Positions 1-5,918 of a stretch of 7,857 bases of DNA are shown here, in pieces (the first letter of the stretch is position 1; each line of letters begins with the position of its first letter). The notes under the pieces are model-generated. The model ran no database searches and had not been told where the DNA came from. It saw only the letters and a list, made by a program, of their open reading frames with translations. The translations under genes and the position numbers were made by a program. This DNA is from an uncultured Eubacteriales bacterium (GTDB taxonomy: Bacteria > Bacillota > Clostridia > Oscillospirales > Oscillospiraceae), in NCBI GenBank assembly GCA_900555735.1, contig USMI01000092.1, forward strand, positions 1 to 7,857. Reading direction: 5' to 3'.

Positions 1-605
1 GCTCCTTCTACTTCGATATCCTGAAGGATCGTCTGTACTGCGACGCCGCCGAGGGTCTGGAGCGCCGCAGCGCACAGACCGCCCTGTTCCTGATTCTGGA
101 TGCCATGACCCGCCTGTTCGCCCCCATTCTGGCCTTCACCTGCGACGAGATCTGGCTGGCCATGCCCCACCGCAGCAGCGACGATGCCCGGAACGTGCTG
201 TTCAACGAGCTGGTGCAGCCCTATACCGAGTACGCCCTCAGCGAGGACGAGATGGCCAAGTGGAGCCGCATCGCCGCCCTGCGCAACGCCGTCAACGGCG
301 AGCTGGAGCAGGCCCGCGCCGCCAAGACCATTGGCAAGAGCCTTGAGGCGGAGGTCGACCTGACCGTCGGCGCCGAGGATGCCTTCCTGACCGAGATGGA
401 CAGCGCCATGCTGGCCGATCTGCTGATCGTGTCTCAGGTGCGCGTGGAAGTTGGCGACGCCCTGACCGTGGCCGTCCGCCCCGCCAACGGTGCTAAGTGC
501 CTGCGCTGCTGGAAGGTGCTGCCCACCGTGGGTAGCGACGTGGAGCACCCCGAGCTGTGCCCCCGCTGCGCCGCTGTGGTGAAGAGCTTCCCCGATCTGG
601 TGTAA
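1..605 (+). CDS. ileS: Isoleucyl-tRNA synthetase, C-terminal part (5' truncated by window)
   Basis: The frame is open from base 3 to TAA at 603-605 and gives 200 residues with no start, so the gene begins outside the window. IleRS charges tRNA-Ile with isoleucine in the cytoplasm. The fragment begins in the anticodon-binding helical domain, with the SFYFDILKDRLY and FAPILAFTCDEIW stretches typical of class Ia Ile/Val/Leu synthetases. The RAAKTIGKSLEAEV segment (fragment residues about 105-118) is characteristic of IleRS. The C-terminus carries a CxxC...CxxC zinc-binding module (Cys 166, 169, 186 and 189 of the fragment), as in IleRS enzymes with the C-terminal zinc knuckle. The protein ends naturally 11 residues after the last cysteine. 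The last 46 bp of the gene, including the final cysteine codon, recur downstream at 767-812. The family call is very secure. Confidence 0.96.
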   Translation, partial: SFYFDILKDRLYCDAAEGLERRSAQTALFLILDAMTRLFAPILAFTCDEIWLAMPHRSSDDARNVLFNELVQPYTEYALSEDEMAKWSRIAALRNAVNGELEQARAAKTIGKSLEAEVDLTVGAEDAFLTEMDSAMLADLLIVSQVRVEVGDALTVAVRPANGAKCLRCWKVLPTVGSDVEHPELCPRCAAVVKSFPDLV

Positions 606-606
606 G
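561..606 (+). repeat. Direct repeat copy 1: 3' end of ileS
   Basis: These 46 bp, encoding the last ileS residues from PRCAAVV to the stop, match 767-812 at 44 of 46 positions with a fixed offset of 206 bp. The differences are T575 versus C781 (synonymous) and G586 versus A792 (Ser versus Asn). Similarity stops sharply on both sides. Confidence 0.9.
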
Positions 607-766
607 AGCTTCATATTGAGTACCCTGTTCCTTTTACCGCACTGTGGCTTGCGGTGGTAACTCGTTGTGTCAACCGTTTCGCAGACCCCTTCGGGCCATG
701 CGAAACGGGACACGGCCTTGCGTGTGGTCACGCTTGATCCGCCGCAGGCGGCGCTGTGACCACCCG
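607..766 (+). other. Hairpin-rich 160-bp insert between the two ileS 3'-end copies
   Basis: No convincing gene is present. Three stem-loops stand in a row. The first is ACCGCA 636-641 with TGCGGT 650-655. The second pairs GTGTC 667-671 and CCGTTTCGCA 674-683 with TGCGAAACGG 699-708 and GACAC 709-713, a 15-bp stem with a two-base bulge. The third pairs GTGGTCAC 724-731 with GTGACCAC 756-763 and encloses an inner CCGCC/GGCGG stem at 739-751. No U-tract follows any of them, so they are not classic terminators. The segment could be a small structured RNA, a dispersed palindromic element, or the remnant of something integrated at the gene end. Confidence 0.6.
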
Positions 767-812
767 CCCCGCTGCGCCGCCGTGGTGAAGAACTTCCCCG
801 ATCTGGTGTAAG
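767..812 (+). repeat. Direct repeat copy 2: duplicated ileS 3' end (non-coding remnant)
   Basis: This is a second copy of the last 46 bp of ileS, including the stop codon, 206 bp downstream of the first and 44/46 identical. It has no start codon or ribosome binding site and would encode only PRCAAVVKNFPDLV, so it is not a gene. It lies 7 bp before the terminator stem that would be expected directly after ileS. This copy may therefore be the ancestral gene end, and the functional end may have arrived with the insert. Confidence 0.85.
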
Positions 813-819
813 CGCAAAT

Positions 820-856
820 AAAAAATGACGTTGGCTAAGCCAACGTCATTTTTTTT
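820..856 (+). terminator. Bidirectional intrinsic terminator between ileS and the SDR gene
   Basis: A perfect 16-bp stem pairs 820-835 with 839-854 around a TAA loop. It has an A-run on the left and a T-run on the right, so it can end ileS on the plus strand and the convergent oxidoreductase gene on the minus strand. Confidence 0.93.
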
Positions 857-886
857 GCAATTGAATCGCGCGATCCGCGCGGGCGG

Positions 887-1621
887 TCACAGGATGAAGC
901 CGCCGTCCACCGTCAGCACCTGTCCGGTGATGAAGCTGGCCTTGTCCGACGCCAGAAACGCCGCCGCGTGGGCGATGTCCTCCGGCGTGCCGAGACGGCG
1001 CAGAGGCGTCTCCTCCGCCAGCTGCGGCAGCACCTCCGGCGGCAGAGCGTTCAGCATATCGGTCCTGATAACGCCGGGGGCGATGCAGTTGACCCGGATG
1101 TGGGTGGGGGCCAGCTCCGACGCCAGCGAGCGGGTCAGACCGATCAGCGCCGCCTTGGTGCAGGAGTAGGTCACCTCGCAGCTGGCGCCCCGCTGGCCCC
1201 AGATGGAGGAGATGTTGATGATGCAGCCCTCATGCTCGTGGAGCATGGCGGGCAGCACCGCCTGAATGGAGTGGTACGCGCCGTCCACGTTGGTGGAGAA
1301 GTAGCGGTGCCACATCTCGTCGGTCACATCCTGAAACAGGGCCTGTCCTGCCACACCGGCGTTGTTCACCAGCAGAGACACCGGTCCCCACTTCTCCTCA
1401 ATGGCCCGCACCATGGCCTGTACCTCCTGCCGCCGGGACACGTCCGCCTGATAGATCATGGCCTCATGGCCCTCCGCCGCCAGCTCCGCGGCAAGGCTCT
1501 CGGCGCAGTCCCGCCGCTCCCGGTAGTTGATGCAGACCCGCCAGCCCTGATGGGCCAGCTCACGGGCCACCGCCCGGCCGATACCCCGGCTGGAGCCGGT
1601 GACAAGCGCGATCTTTTCCAT
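887..1621 (-). CDS. SDR-family oxidoreductase, FabG-like (3-oxoacyl-ACP reductase type)
   Basis: The 244-residue protein has the normal length of a classical short-chain dehydrogenase/reductase: a cytoplasmic, single-domain Rossmann enzyme that uses NAD(P)H to reduce a ketone, usually as a tetramer. Visible motifs are TGSSRGIG (8-15) for the dinucleotide, NNAG (86-89), Asn111, the catalytic serine in NISS (136-139), YxxxK (Tyr152, Lys156), and the PGVIRTDM segment after it. The C-terminus (ITGQVLTVDGGFIL) is FabG-like. The ATG at 1621 is chosen because AAGGAGG lies just upstream; a TTG at 1639 is in frame, but that start would place the ribosome site inside the gene. The gene stands alone, without acp, fabD or fabF neighbours, so a dedicated fatty-acid role is not shown; it may act on another keto compound. 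It is divergent from the two-component system and ends at a shared terminator. Confidence 0.92.
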   Translation of the reverse strand: MEKIALVTGSSRGIGRAVARELAHQGWRVCINYRERRDCAESLAAELAAEGHEAMIYQADVSRRQEVQAMVRAIEEKWGPVSLLVNNAGVAGQALFQDVTDEMWHRYFSTNVDGAYHSIQAVLPAMLHEHEGCIINISSIWGQRGASCEVTYSCTKAALIGLTRSLASELAPTHIRVNCIAPGVIRTDMLNALPPEVLPQLAEETPLRRLGTPEDIAHAAAFLASDKASFITGQVLTVDGGFIL

Positions 1622-1659
1622 TTTTCTTCCTCCTTGCAACGCAGTGATATTTGTCTCTC

Positions 1660-1688
1660 ATTTTACCCTAAAACTCCGCCCGGCGCAA
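1660..1688 (-). promoter_or_regulatory. Promoter of the SDR gene
   Basis: Read on the minus strand, TTGCGC (1688-1683) and TAAAAT (1665-1660) are separated by 17 bp. They lie about 40 bp upstream of the ATG at 1621, a good sigma-A type arrangement. Confidence 0.65.
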
Positions 1689-1715
1689 GGATACCGTTGC
1701 CTTTGGCTGCGGTTC

Positions 1716-1756
1716 TTGATAAAATACCATTGATAGACAAGGATATCTCATAAAAT
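1716..1756 (+). promoter_or_regulatory. Candidate promoter and direct repeat upstream of the two-component operon
   Basis: TTGATA occurs twice (1716-1721 and 1730-1735), 14 bp apart. The second copy lies 15 bp before TAAAAT (1751-1756), a possible -35/-10 pair with a short spacer. A tandem hexamer could also be a response-regulator site, but the spacing is not the usual 10-11 bp of OmpR/PhoB boxes. Confidence 0.35.
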
Positions 1757-1760
1757 TCTT

Positions 1761-1786
1761 AGAAGCTTCTGCCAGTATGATACTGG
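1761..1786 (+). promoter_or_regulatory. Two palindromes in the leader of the two-component operon
   Basis: AGAAGCTTCT (1761-1770) is a perfect 10-bp palindrome. It is followed at once by CCAGTA-TGA-TACTGG (1772-1786), with perfect 6-bp arms. They sit between the candidate promoter and the AAAGGAG ribosome site (1797-1803). They may be operator sites or a small leader hairpin; no U-tract follows. Confidence 0.45.
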
Positions 1787-1810
1787 ATATTTCTGCAAAG
1801 GAGACGGCCT

Positions 1811-2482
1811 ATGCGTATTTTGGTAGCCGAGGACGAAAAGCACCTGAACCGCATCATCAGCGAAGCCCTCACCGACGAGGGGTACAGCGTGGACAGCTGC
1901 TTCAATGGGCAGGAGGTGCTGGATCACATGGCCTGCGCCCAGTACGACGTGCTGGTGCTGGACATCATGATGCCCCGGATGGACGGCCTTGACGTGGTGC
2001 GCCGCCTACGGGGCGAGGGCAACGCCACGCCGGTGCTGTTCCTCACCTCCCGCGACAGCATCGAGGACAAGGTGACCGGACTGGAATCCGGCGGCGACTA
2101 CTACCTGACCAAGCCCTTCGCCTTTCCGGAGCTGCTGGCGGTGGTGCGGGCCATGGCCCGGAAATACACCGGAAACCGCTCCAACACCTACACCGTGGCC
2201 GACCTGACGCTGGACAGCGCCGCCCACACCGTTACCCGCGGCGGCCGGGACATCAAGCTGACTGCCAAGGAGTTCGCCCTGCTGGAGTACATGGTGCGCA
2301 ACAGGGGCGTGGTGCTGTCCCGCGAGATGATCGAAAACAATCTCTGGAACTATGACTACGAGGGCGGCACCAATGTGGTGGACGTGTATGTGGGCTACCT
2401 CCGCAAGAAGGTGGACGCCGGTGCGGAGAAGAAGCTGATCCACACCGTATGGGGCACCGGCTGGGTGCTGAAGGAGGAATGA
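1811..2482 (+). CDS. OmpR/PhoB-family response regulator
   Basis: The 223-residue protein is a full-length transcription factor that takes phosphate from a sensor kinase and then binds DNA. The receiver domain (about 1-118) has the acidic pair Glu7/Asp8, the phospho-acceptor Asp51 in the VLVLDIMMP strand, Thr79 in FLTS, and Lys101 in TKPF. After a short linker, a winged-helix DNA-binding domain (about 128-221) shows LTAKEFALLEYM, VVDVYVGYLRKKVD and the terminal TVWGTGWVL hairpin, as in PhoB-like regulators. The ATG at 1811 is preceded by AAAGGAG (1797-1803). The stop lies 3 bp before the histidine kinase start, and the kinase's ribosome site is inside this gene, so the two are co-transcribed and probably translationally coupled. 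The signal sensed is not evident; the subfamily (CusR, ArlR or other) cannot be fixed by eye. Confidence 0.94.
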   Translation: MRILVAEDEKHLNRIISEALTDEGYSVDSCFNGQEVLDHMACAQYDVLVLDIMMPRMDGLDVVRRLRGEGNATPVLFLTSRDSIEDKVTGLESGGDYYLTKPFAFPELLAVVRAMARKYTGNRSNTYTVADLTLDSAAHTVTRGGRDIKLTAKEFALLEYMVRNRGVVLSREMIENNLWNYDYEGGTNVVDVYVGYLRKKVDAGAEKKLIHTVWGTGWVLKEE

Positions 2483-2485
2483 CAT

Positions 2486-3817
2486 ATGTCCGCAAAGCTG
2501 AGACTGACCGCGTGGTTCACGCTGATGATGCTGTTGCTGTGCGCCGCCACGCTGACCTTCGTGTTCGTGATCAACGGCAGCGCCGTGGCCGACGATCCCC
2601 AGAGCCAGCTGATCGCCCGGGTGGACAAAAACGCCCGGAAGGTGGAGTTCGAGGATGGCCGGTTCGAGTGGGAGGATCTGAAATTCTACCGCCAGGGCGT
2701 CAGCTGCTGGGTCTGTGACGAGACCGGCGCGTACTTACAGGGCGTGCGGCCTGAGGGCCTGCCGGAGCTGACGCCGGAAAACGGCGCGCTGCGTACGGTT
2801 TCCGGCGAAGACGGACAATTTTATATGTATGATGTGTATGTGGACATGGACGTGACGGGCCTGTGGATACGGGGCGTCATCTCCACCGAGAGCCGCAGCG
2901 GCGTCATGCACACCATCAACATCCTGACGGCGGTGCTGCTGCCCTGCCTGTTGGTGGTGACGGTGGCAGGCGGCTGGGGCATCGCCCACCTGACCTTCCG
3001 CCCCATGGAGCAGATCATCGGCGCGGCAGACGCCATCAATGACGATCGGGATCTGTCCGCCCGCATCGGCCTGAAGAAAGGCCCCGTCGAGATGCGGCGG
3101 CTGAGCCGCTCCTTCGACAGCCTGTTTGCCCGGCTGGAGAAATCCTTCCACGCCGAGCGGCAGTTTACCTCCGACGCCAGCCATGAGCTGCGCACGCCTA
3201 TCACCGTCATTCTGGCGGAGTGCGACCGGGCCAGGCGGAAGTGCCAGACCAGAGAGGATTTCCTCCAGTCCATCGGCGTCATCGAGGAGCAGGGCCAGCA
3301 TATGTCCCAACTGGTACAGGAGCTGCTGGGCCTGACCCGTTTGCAGCAGGGCACCACACGCTACCCCTTGCAGCGCGCCGATGTCAGCGGCTTCGTCACC
3401 GCCTGCTGTGAGGAGTTCCTGCCTGCCGACGACCGAGGCATCACCCTGTCCACCGACATCCAGCCGGAGGTACAGGCCACCTTCAACCCCTCCCTTTTGC
3501 AAAGGGCCGTCTATAACCTGCTGCAGAACGCCTATAAGTACGGCAAGCCCGGCGGCCACATCACCGTGACGCTGCGGGCCGCCGGGCACGGCGCGGCGCT
3601 GTCGGTGGCCGACGACGGCATCGGCATCGCGCCGGAGGATCAGGAGAAGATCTGGCAGCGTTTTTGGCAGGCCGATCCCTCACGGGGCGAGGACGGCGGC
3701 AGCGGTCTGGGCCTTTCCATGGTGCAGGAGATCGCTGCCTTCCACGGCGGACGGGCCACGGTGGACAGCACGCCCGGTCAGGGCAGCACCTTTACCATCA
3801 CGCTGCCCAAGCGGTAA
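2486..3817 (+). CDS. Membrane sensor histidine kinase (HAMP-HisKA-HATPase)
   Basis: The 443-residue protein is the cognate kinase of the regulator just upstream. It has a first membrane segment at about 9-30, an extracytoplasmic sensor region of about 115 residues (31-145), a second membrane segment at about 146-169, and a HAMP linker (about 170-222). The dimerisation helix carries the H-box FTSDASHELRTP with phospho-acceptor His233. The ATP-binding domain shows the N-box (Asn344, Asn348 in NLLQNAYKYG), the G1 box DDGIGI (376-381), an F-box around FWQADPS, and the GSGLGL lid motif (405-410). All catalytic motifs are intact. The start at 2486 follows AAGGAGG (2471-2477), which lies within the end of the regulator gene. 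The sensor region has no recognised ligand domain; it is acidic and aromatic. The downstream PepSY-like gene hints at an envelope signal, but that is inference. Confidence 0.94.
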   Translation: MSAKLRLTAWFTLMMLLLCAATLTFVFVINGSAVADDPQSQLIARVDKNARKVEFEDGRFEWEDLKFYRQGVSCWVCDETGAYLQGVRPEGLPELTPENGALRTVSGEDGQFYMYDVYVDMDVTGLWIRGVISTESRSGVMHTINILTAVLLPCLLVVTVAGGWGIAHLTFRPMEQIIGAADAINDDRDLSARIGLKKGPVEMRRLSRSFDSLFARLEKSFHAERQFTSDASHELRTPITVILAECDRARRKCQTREDFLQSIGVIEEQGQHMSQLVQELLGLTRLQQGTTRYPLQRADVSGFVTACCEEFLPADDRGITLSTDIQPEVQATFNPSLLQRAVYNLLQNAYKYGKPGGHITVTLRAAGHGAALSVADDGIGIAPEDQEKIWQRFWQADPSRGEDGGSGLGLSMVQEIAAFHGGRATVDSTPGQGSTFTITLPKR

Positions 3818-3849
3818 ATTTTTTTCAGTTCAAAATTTATTTAAATTCC

Positions 3850-3887
3850 TTTCATACTTTTCTTAAAGTTTCCGGTTATGCTATACC
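3850..3887 (+). promoter_or_regulatory. Extended -10 promoter with T-rich repeats upstream of the PepSY-like gene
   Basis: TGCTATACC (3879-3887) is an extended -10 element. No good -35 is present. Instead TTTC recurs at 3850, 3859 and 3869, about 10 bp apart and so on one DNA face. Such an arrangement suits a promoter activated by an OmpR-type regulator; the obvious candidate is the one encoded just upstream. Confidence 0.5.
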
Positions 3888-3928
3888 CATAACAGGAAAA
3901 CAACCAGAGCTTGAAAGGAGTTTCTACG

Positions 3929-4171
3929 ATGAAAACGATGAACGATATGACCTCTCATGTGATCGACCCTCAGGTGGCCGTGGCCGCCGCTGTGCTGTAC
4001 GGCAACCTCCGCAACCGCGAGGTGCTGTCCGCCGATGTGTCCTACGCTGACGGCCTGTACGAGGTGCTGCTGCACAGCGAGTGGATGGACTACGACTGCT
4101 ATGTGGATGCCTCCAACGGCGAGGTGCTTGGCTTTCAGTCCCAGCCCGCGGAAGAGACCCTCGGTGCGTAA
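3929..4171 (+). CDS. Small PepSY-like protein (80 aa)
   Basis: The gene starts at ATG 3929, eight bases after AAAGGAG (3914-3920); a TTG at 3911 is in frame but would swallow this ribosome site. The product has about 80 residues. Its second half, LYEVLLHSEWMDYDCYVDASNGEVLGF (about 43-69), matches the PepSY pattern: a strand with YEV, an aromatic/acidic strand, then VDAxxGEVL. PepSY domains are usually exported or membrane-anchored and often sit beside two-component systems and proteases, where they are thought to modulate or inhibit them. Here no signal peptide, lipobox or membrane segment is visible; residues 15-24 are only mildly hydrophobic. The protein is thus predicted cytoplasmic, which is unusual. 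It lies 111 bp after the histidine kinase with its own promoter and ends at a strong terminator. The PepSY assignment rests on the motif only. Confidence 0.75.
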   Translation: MKTMNDMTSHVIDPQVAVAAAVLYGNLRNREVLSADVSYADGLYEVLLHSEWMDYDCYVDASNGEVLGFQSQPAEETLGA

Positions 4172-4190
4172 TATCCCACAGAAGCAATAA

Positions 4191-4226
4191 AAAAAGCGCC
4201 TCTCCCGGCGGGAGAGGCGCTTTTTT
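4191..4226 (+). terminator. Bidirectional intrinsic terminator
   Basis: An 11-bp GC-rich stem pairs GCGCCTCTCCC (4196-4206) with GGGAGAGGCGC (4210-4220) around a GGC loop. It has five or more A before it and six T after it, so it serves the PepSY-like gene and the convergent YitT gene. Confidence 0.94.
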
Positions 4227-4236
4227 ATGAGAAGTC

Positions 4237-5121
4237 TTATGGCGACAGGTGGCGGCCGAAGTTGCCGCCCACCCGGACGCCCTCCTGCAGCACATAGAAG
4301 GCGTGGGGGTCGATCTCATGCAGGGCCATCTGCACCGACACCACCTCGTACTTGTTCAGGCACACGCACATCACATGCACCTGCTCATGGGAGTAGCCGC
4401 CCCGGCCCTCCCACAGGGTGAAGCTGCGATCCAGCTTTTCCAGAATGGTCTGGTTCAGCCGTTCAGGGTCCTCCTTGGTAAAAATAATCATCTGAACGGA
4501 GATGTTCTGCTGGTGCATCCGATCCAGAAACAGCGCCTGAAACACCACATAGATAGCGGAGTAGATGGCGGTGCTCAGGTTGAACAGTATCGCGCACAGG
4601 GCGTACAGCGCCGCGTTGAAGCTGATGGAGAACCGGCCCACCGTAAAGCCCTTGCCCTTCTTGCTGAGGTACAGACCCAGAATATCCAGTCCGCCGGTGG
4701 AGCAGCCGCAGGTCAGCACCAGTCCGCAGGCAAAGCCGCTGAGGATGCCGGCCACCAGACAGGAGGTCAGCTTGTCGGCGATGATGGGCGCGGCCGGCGA
4801 GGGGATCACCGCCAGCGCGATGGAGTTGACGACCGTCACCACCGTCATGCGGATCACAAAGCCCCGGCCCAGCGTGCGCCACGCCAGCGCGATCAGCGGC
4901 AGGTTCACCAGCAGGTACAGCACGCCCGCCAGATCTACCGAGGTCTTGACTCCCAGCCGATCCACCACCAGCGTGCGGATCACCTGACACAATCCGTACA
5001 GGCCGCCGCTGTACATGCCCTGCGGCACCACGAACAGATTGATGGACACCGCCAGCAATATACCGCCCAGCACACCCATGCCAAGACGCAGCCATTTATT
5101 CTGTTGCACCCTTTGCAGCAT
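4237..5121 (-). CDS. YitT-family membrane protein (DUF161 + DUF2179)
   Basis: The 294-residue protein has the usual YitT length and layout. The N-terminal part contains about five to six hydrophobic helices: about 14-33, 64-81, 88-106, 119-137 and 165-195. The family-typical phrases VVPQGMYSGGLYG and CGCSTGGLDILGLYLSKK lie at about 31-43 and 138-155. The C-terminal cytosolic domain (about 205-290), with VQMIIFTKEDPERLNQTIL and HEIDPHAFYVLQEGVRVGG, matches DUF2179. YitT proteins are widespread in Firmicutes and sit in the cytoplasmic membrane; their substrate or function is not established. The ATG at 5121 has only a modest upstream purine stretch (GGAAGGGAAG, about 10-13 bases away). It is monocistronic, with a consensus promoter and a terminator shared with the PepSY-like gene. 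Confidence 0.92.
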   Translation of the reverse strand: MLQRVQQNKWLRLGMGVLGGILLAVSINLFVVPQGMYSGGLYGLCQVIRTLVVDRLGVKTSVDLAGVLYLLVNLPLIALAWRTLGRGFVIRMTVVTVVNSIALAVIPSPAAPIIADKLTSCLVAGILSGFACGLVLTCGCSTGGLDILGLYLSKKGKGFTVGRFSISFNAALYALCAILFNLSTAIYSAIYVVFQALFLDRMHQQNISVQMIIFTKEDPERLNQTILEKLDRSFTLWEGRGGYSHEQVHVMCVCLNKYEVVSVQMALHEIDPHAFYVLQEGVRVGGNFGRHLSP

Positions 5122-5181
5122 ACGTCACGTCGCTTCCCTTCCGTATCTATGTAAAATCTGGTTTGTCACTTTTGCGGGGCA

Positions 5182-5210
5182 ATTATAATATATGCCATAG
5201 GGGTTGTCAA
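5182..5210 (-). promoter_or_regulatory. Consensus promoter of the YitT gene
   Basis: On the minus strand, TTGACA (5210-5205) and TATAAT (5187-5182) are both perfect consensus and exactly 17 bp apart. The predicted start near 5175 leaves a leader of about 55 bases before the ATG at 5121. Strong unregulated sigma-A transcription is likely. Confidence 0.88.
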
Positions 5211-5218
5211 GCAATTTC

Positions 5219-5229
5219 CGCACTTTTAC
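5219..5229 (+). repeat. Inverted repeat, left copy (flanks the sigma-like two-gene unit)
   Basis: CGCACTTTTAC is the exact reverse complement of 5743-5753. It overlaps the stop codon of the sigma-like gene. It also overlaps a small hairpin, TTTTAC-AGC-GTAAAA (5224-5238). Confidence 0.6.
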
Positions 5230-5498
5230 AGCGTAAAACGCAGCCGGTCATACAGCCGCTGCCGCGCCCGGCGCAGGCATCGGGACACGGTGGATTTGTT
5301 GACGCCCAGCTGCCGGGAGATGTCGGTGACGGACAGCTCCTGCTCATATTGCAAACGCAGCATTTCCCGCTGACGGGGCGTCAGCTCCGCCAGCGCGTCA
5401 GGAAGCCGCCTGCGCAAACGGCGCAGACGCTGGCTGTTGTCGCCGTCACCCTGCCGCCACTGGGCCAATTGTGCATAATCAAACAGTATATCTTTCAT
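5226..5498 (-). CDS. Stand-alone sigma-70 region 4 / HTH protein (90 aa)
   Basis: Read from the ATG at 5498, the product has 90 residues. Residues 36-86 match sigma factor region 4: the LTPRQREMLRLQYEQELS entry helix, then a helix-turn-helix (about 56-78, VTDISRQLGVNKSTVSRCLRRA), then a basic tail. There is no region 2, so it cannot by itself contact a -10 element or melt DNA like a full sigma. It may act as a sigma-like activator or a repressor that contacts a -35-like site. Residues 22-32 are strongly arginine-rich. The start overlaps the end of the upstream 77-aa gene by 20 bp, in a different frame, so translation is probably coupled. The frame is open further upstream, but that part is only the shadow of the 77-aa gene. 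Similar small sigma-4 proteins are common in Clostridia; the target is unknown. Confidence 0.8.
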   Translation of the reverse strand: MKDILFDYAQLAQWRQGDGDNSQRLRRLRRRLPDALAELTPRQREMLRLQYEQELSVTDISRQLGVNKSTVSRCLRRARQRLYDRLRFTL

Positions 5499-5712
5499 CC
5501 CGGTAGTAGCTCCTGTCGTAGTATCCCGCCGCCAGACGCTGGATATGGCGGCACTGCTGCAGCATGGGCTGCAGATCCAGAATACGCCGGTGCAGCATGA
5601 AGCGCTCGTCCTCCCCCTCCGCGGCGGCCTCCTCCCGCCGCAGCTGGGCGATCCGGCGGGACAGCAGCTCCGCCGAATAGGCATATTCCTGCGATAATTG
5701 TAGAAGTGTCAT
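5479..5712 (-). CDS. Small coiled-coil protein paired with the sigma-like gene (77 aa)
   Basis: I do not recognise a named family. The 77-residue product starts at ATG 5712 after a good ribosome site (GGGAGGGAG). Residues about 5-60 look like two amphipathic helices rich in Glu, Arg, Leu and Gln (for example RRIAQLRREEAAAEGEDER). The C-terminus is unusually tyrosine- and arginine-rich (GYYDRSYYRDERYTV). There is no signal peptide or membrane segment. The gene overlaps the start of the sigma region-4 gene by 20 bp, so the two form one translational unit. The partner could modulate the sigma-like protein or form a heteromeric regulator; this is inference from gene pairing only. Both genes read away from the tRNA pair. 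Confidence 0.7.
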   Translation of the reverse strand: MTLLQLSQEYAYSAELLSRRIAQLRREEAAAEGEDERFMLHRRILDLQPMLQQCRHIQRLAAGYYDRSYYRDERYTV

Positions 5713-5742
5713 GTGCTCCCTCCCTTTCTTCGGTAACTATGC

Positions 5743-5753
5743 GTAAAAGTGCG
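5743..5753 (+). repeat. Inverted repeat, right copy (flanks the sigma-like two-gene unit)
   Basis: GTAAAAGTGCG is the exact reverse complement of 5219-5229. It sits in the leader of the 77-aa gene, about 30 bp upstream of its start. It could be an operator or a remnant end of a mobile cassette. Confidence 0.55.
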
Positions 5754-5786
5754 TGATTTTTCTCCGTCATTTTGTGAAAGTTTTTG

Positions 5787-5815
5787 TTGACAAATGAAAG
5801 GACTTCTGCTAATAT
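5787..5815 (+). promoter_or_regulatory. Promoter of the tRNA-Thr/tRNA-Tyr operon
   Basis: TTGACA (5787-5792) is followed after 17 bp by TAATAT (5810-5815). An alternative TATAAT at 5813-5818 would give a 20-bp spacer. It lies just upstream of the first tRNA. Confidence 0.75.
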
Positions 5816-5833
5816 AATCTTCGCTGGTAGCAT

Positions 5834-5909
5834 GCTGGTGTAGCTCAGCTGGTAGAGCAGCTGATTTGTAATCAGCAGGTCGGGGGTTCGAATCCGTCCA
5901 CCAGCTCCA
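5834..5909 (+). tRNA. tRNA-Thr (anticodon UGU)
   Basis: A full cloverleaf of 76 bases can be folded. The acceptor stem is GCTGGTG (5834-5840) with CACCAGC (5899-5905), the D arm is TAGCTCAGCTGGTAGAGCA-like, and the anticodon stem is GCTGA/TCAGC with loop TTTGTAA (TGT at 5867-5869). The variable loop has 5 bases and the T-loop is TTCGAAT. CCA is encoded at 5907-5909. The T-stem has a G5884/G5896 mismatch and a G-U pair; the rest is well paired. Confidence 0.95.
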
Positions 5910-5918
5910 ATTTCATAT

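Noticed and set aside
607..766. Insert after ileS considered as a riboswitch or T-box leader
   Set aside because: It lies downstream of ileS, the next gene is convergent, and no T-box sequence or antiterminator is seen.
767..812. Second ileS end considered as a separate small gene or pseudogene
   Set aside because: It holds only the last 14 codons and a stop with no start or ribosome site; it is better described as a repeat copy.
968..1753. 261-aa plus-strand reading frame opposite the SDR gene
   Set aside because: It is a shadow of a gene with intact SDR motifs and extends through that gene's promoter.
2735..3589. 284-aa minus-strand reading frame opposite the histidine kinase
   Set aside because: It is a GC-rich shadow frame; the plus strand carries every kinase motif.
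4249..5154. 301-aa plus-strand reading frame opposite the YitT gene
   Set aside because: It is His/Gln-rich low-complexity translation opposite a clear membrane protein and lacks a ribosome binding site.
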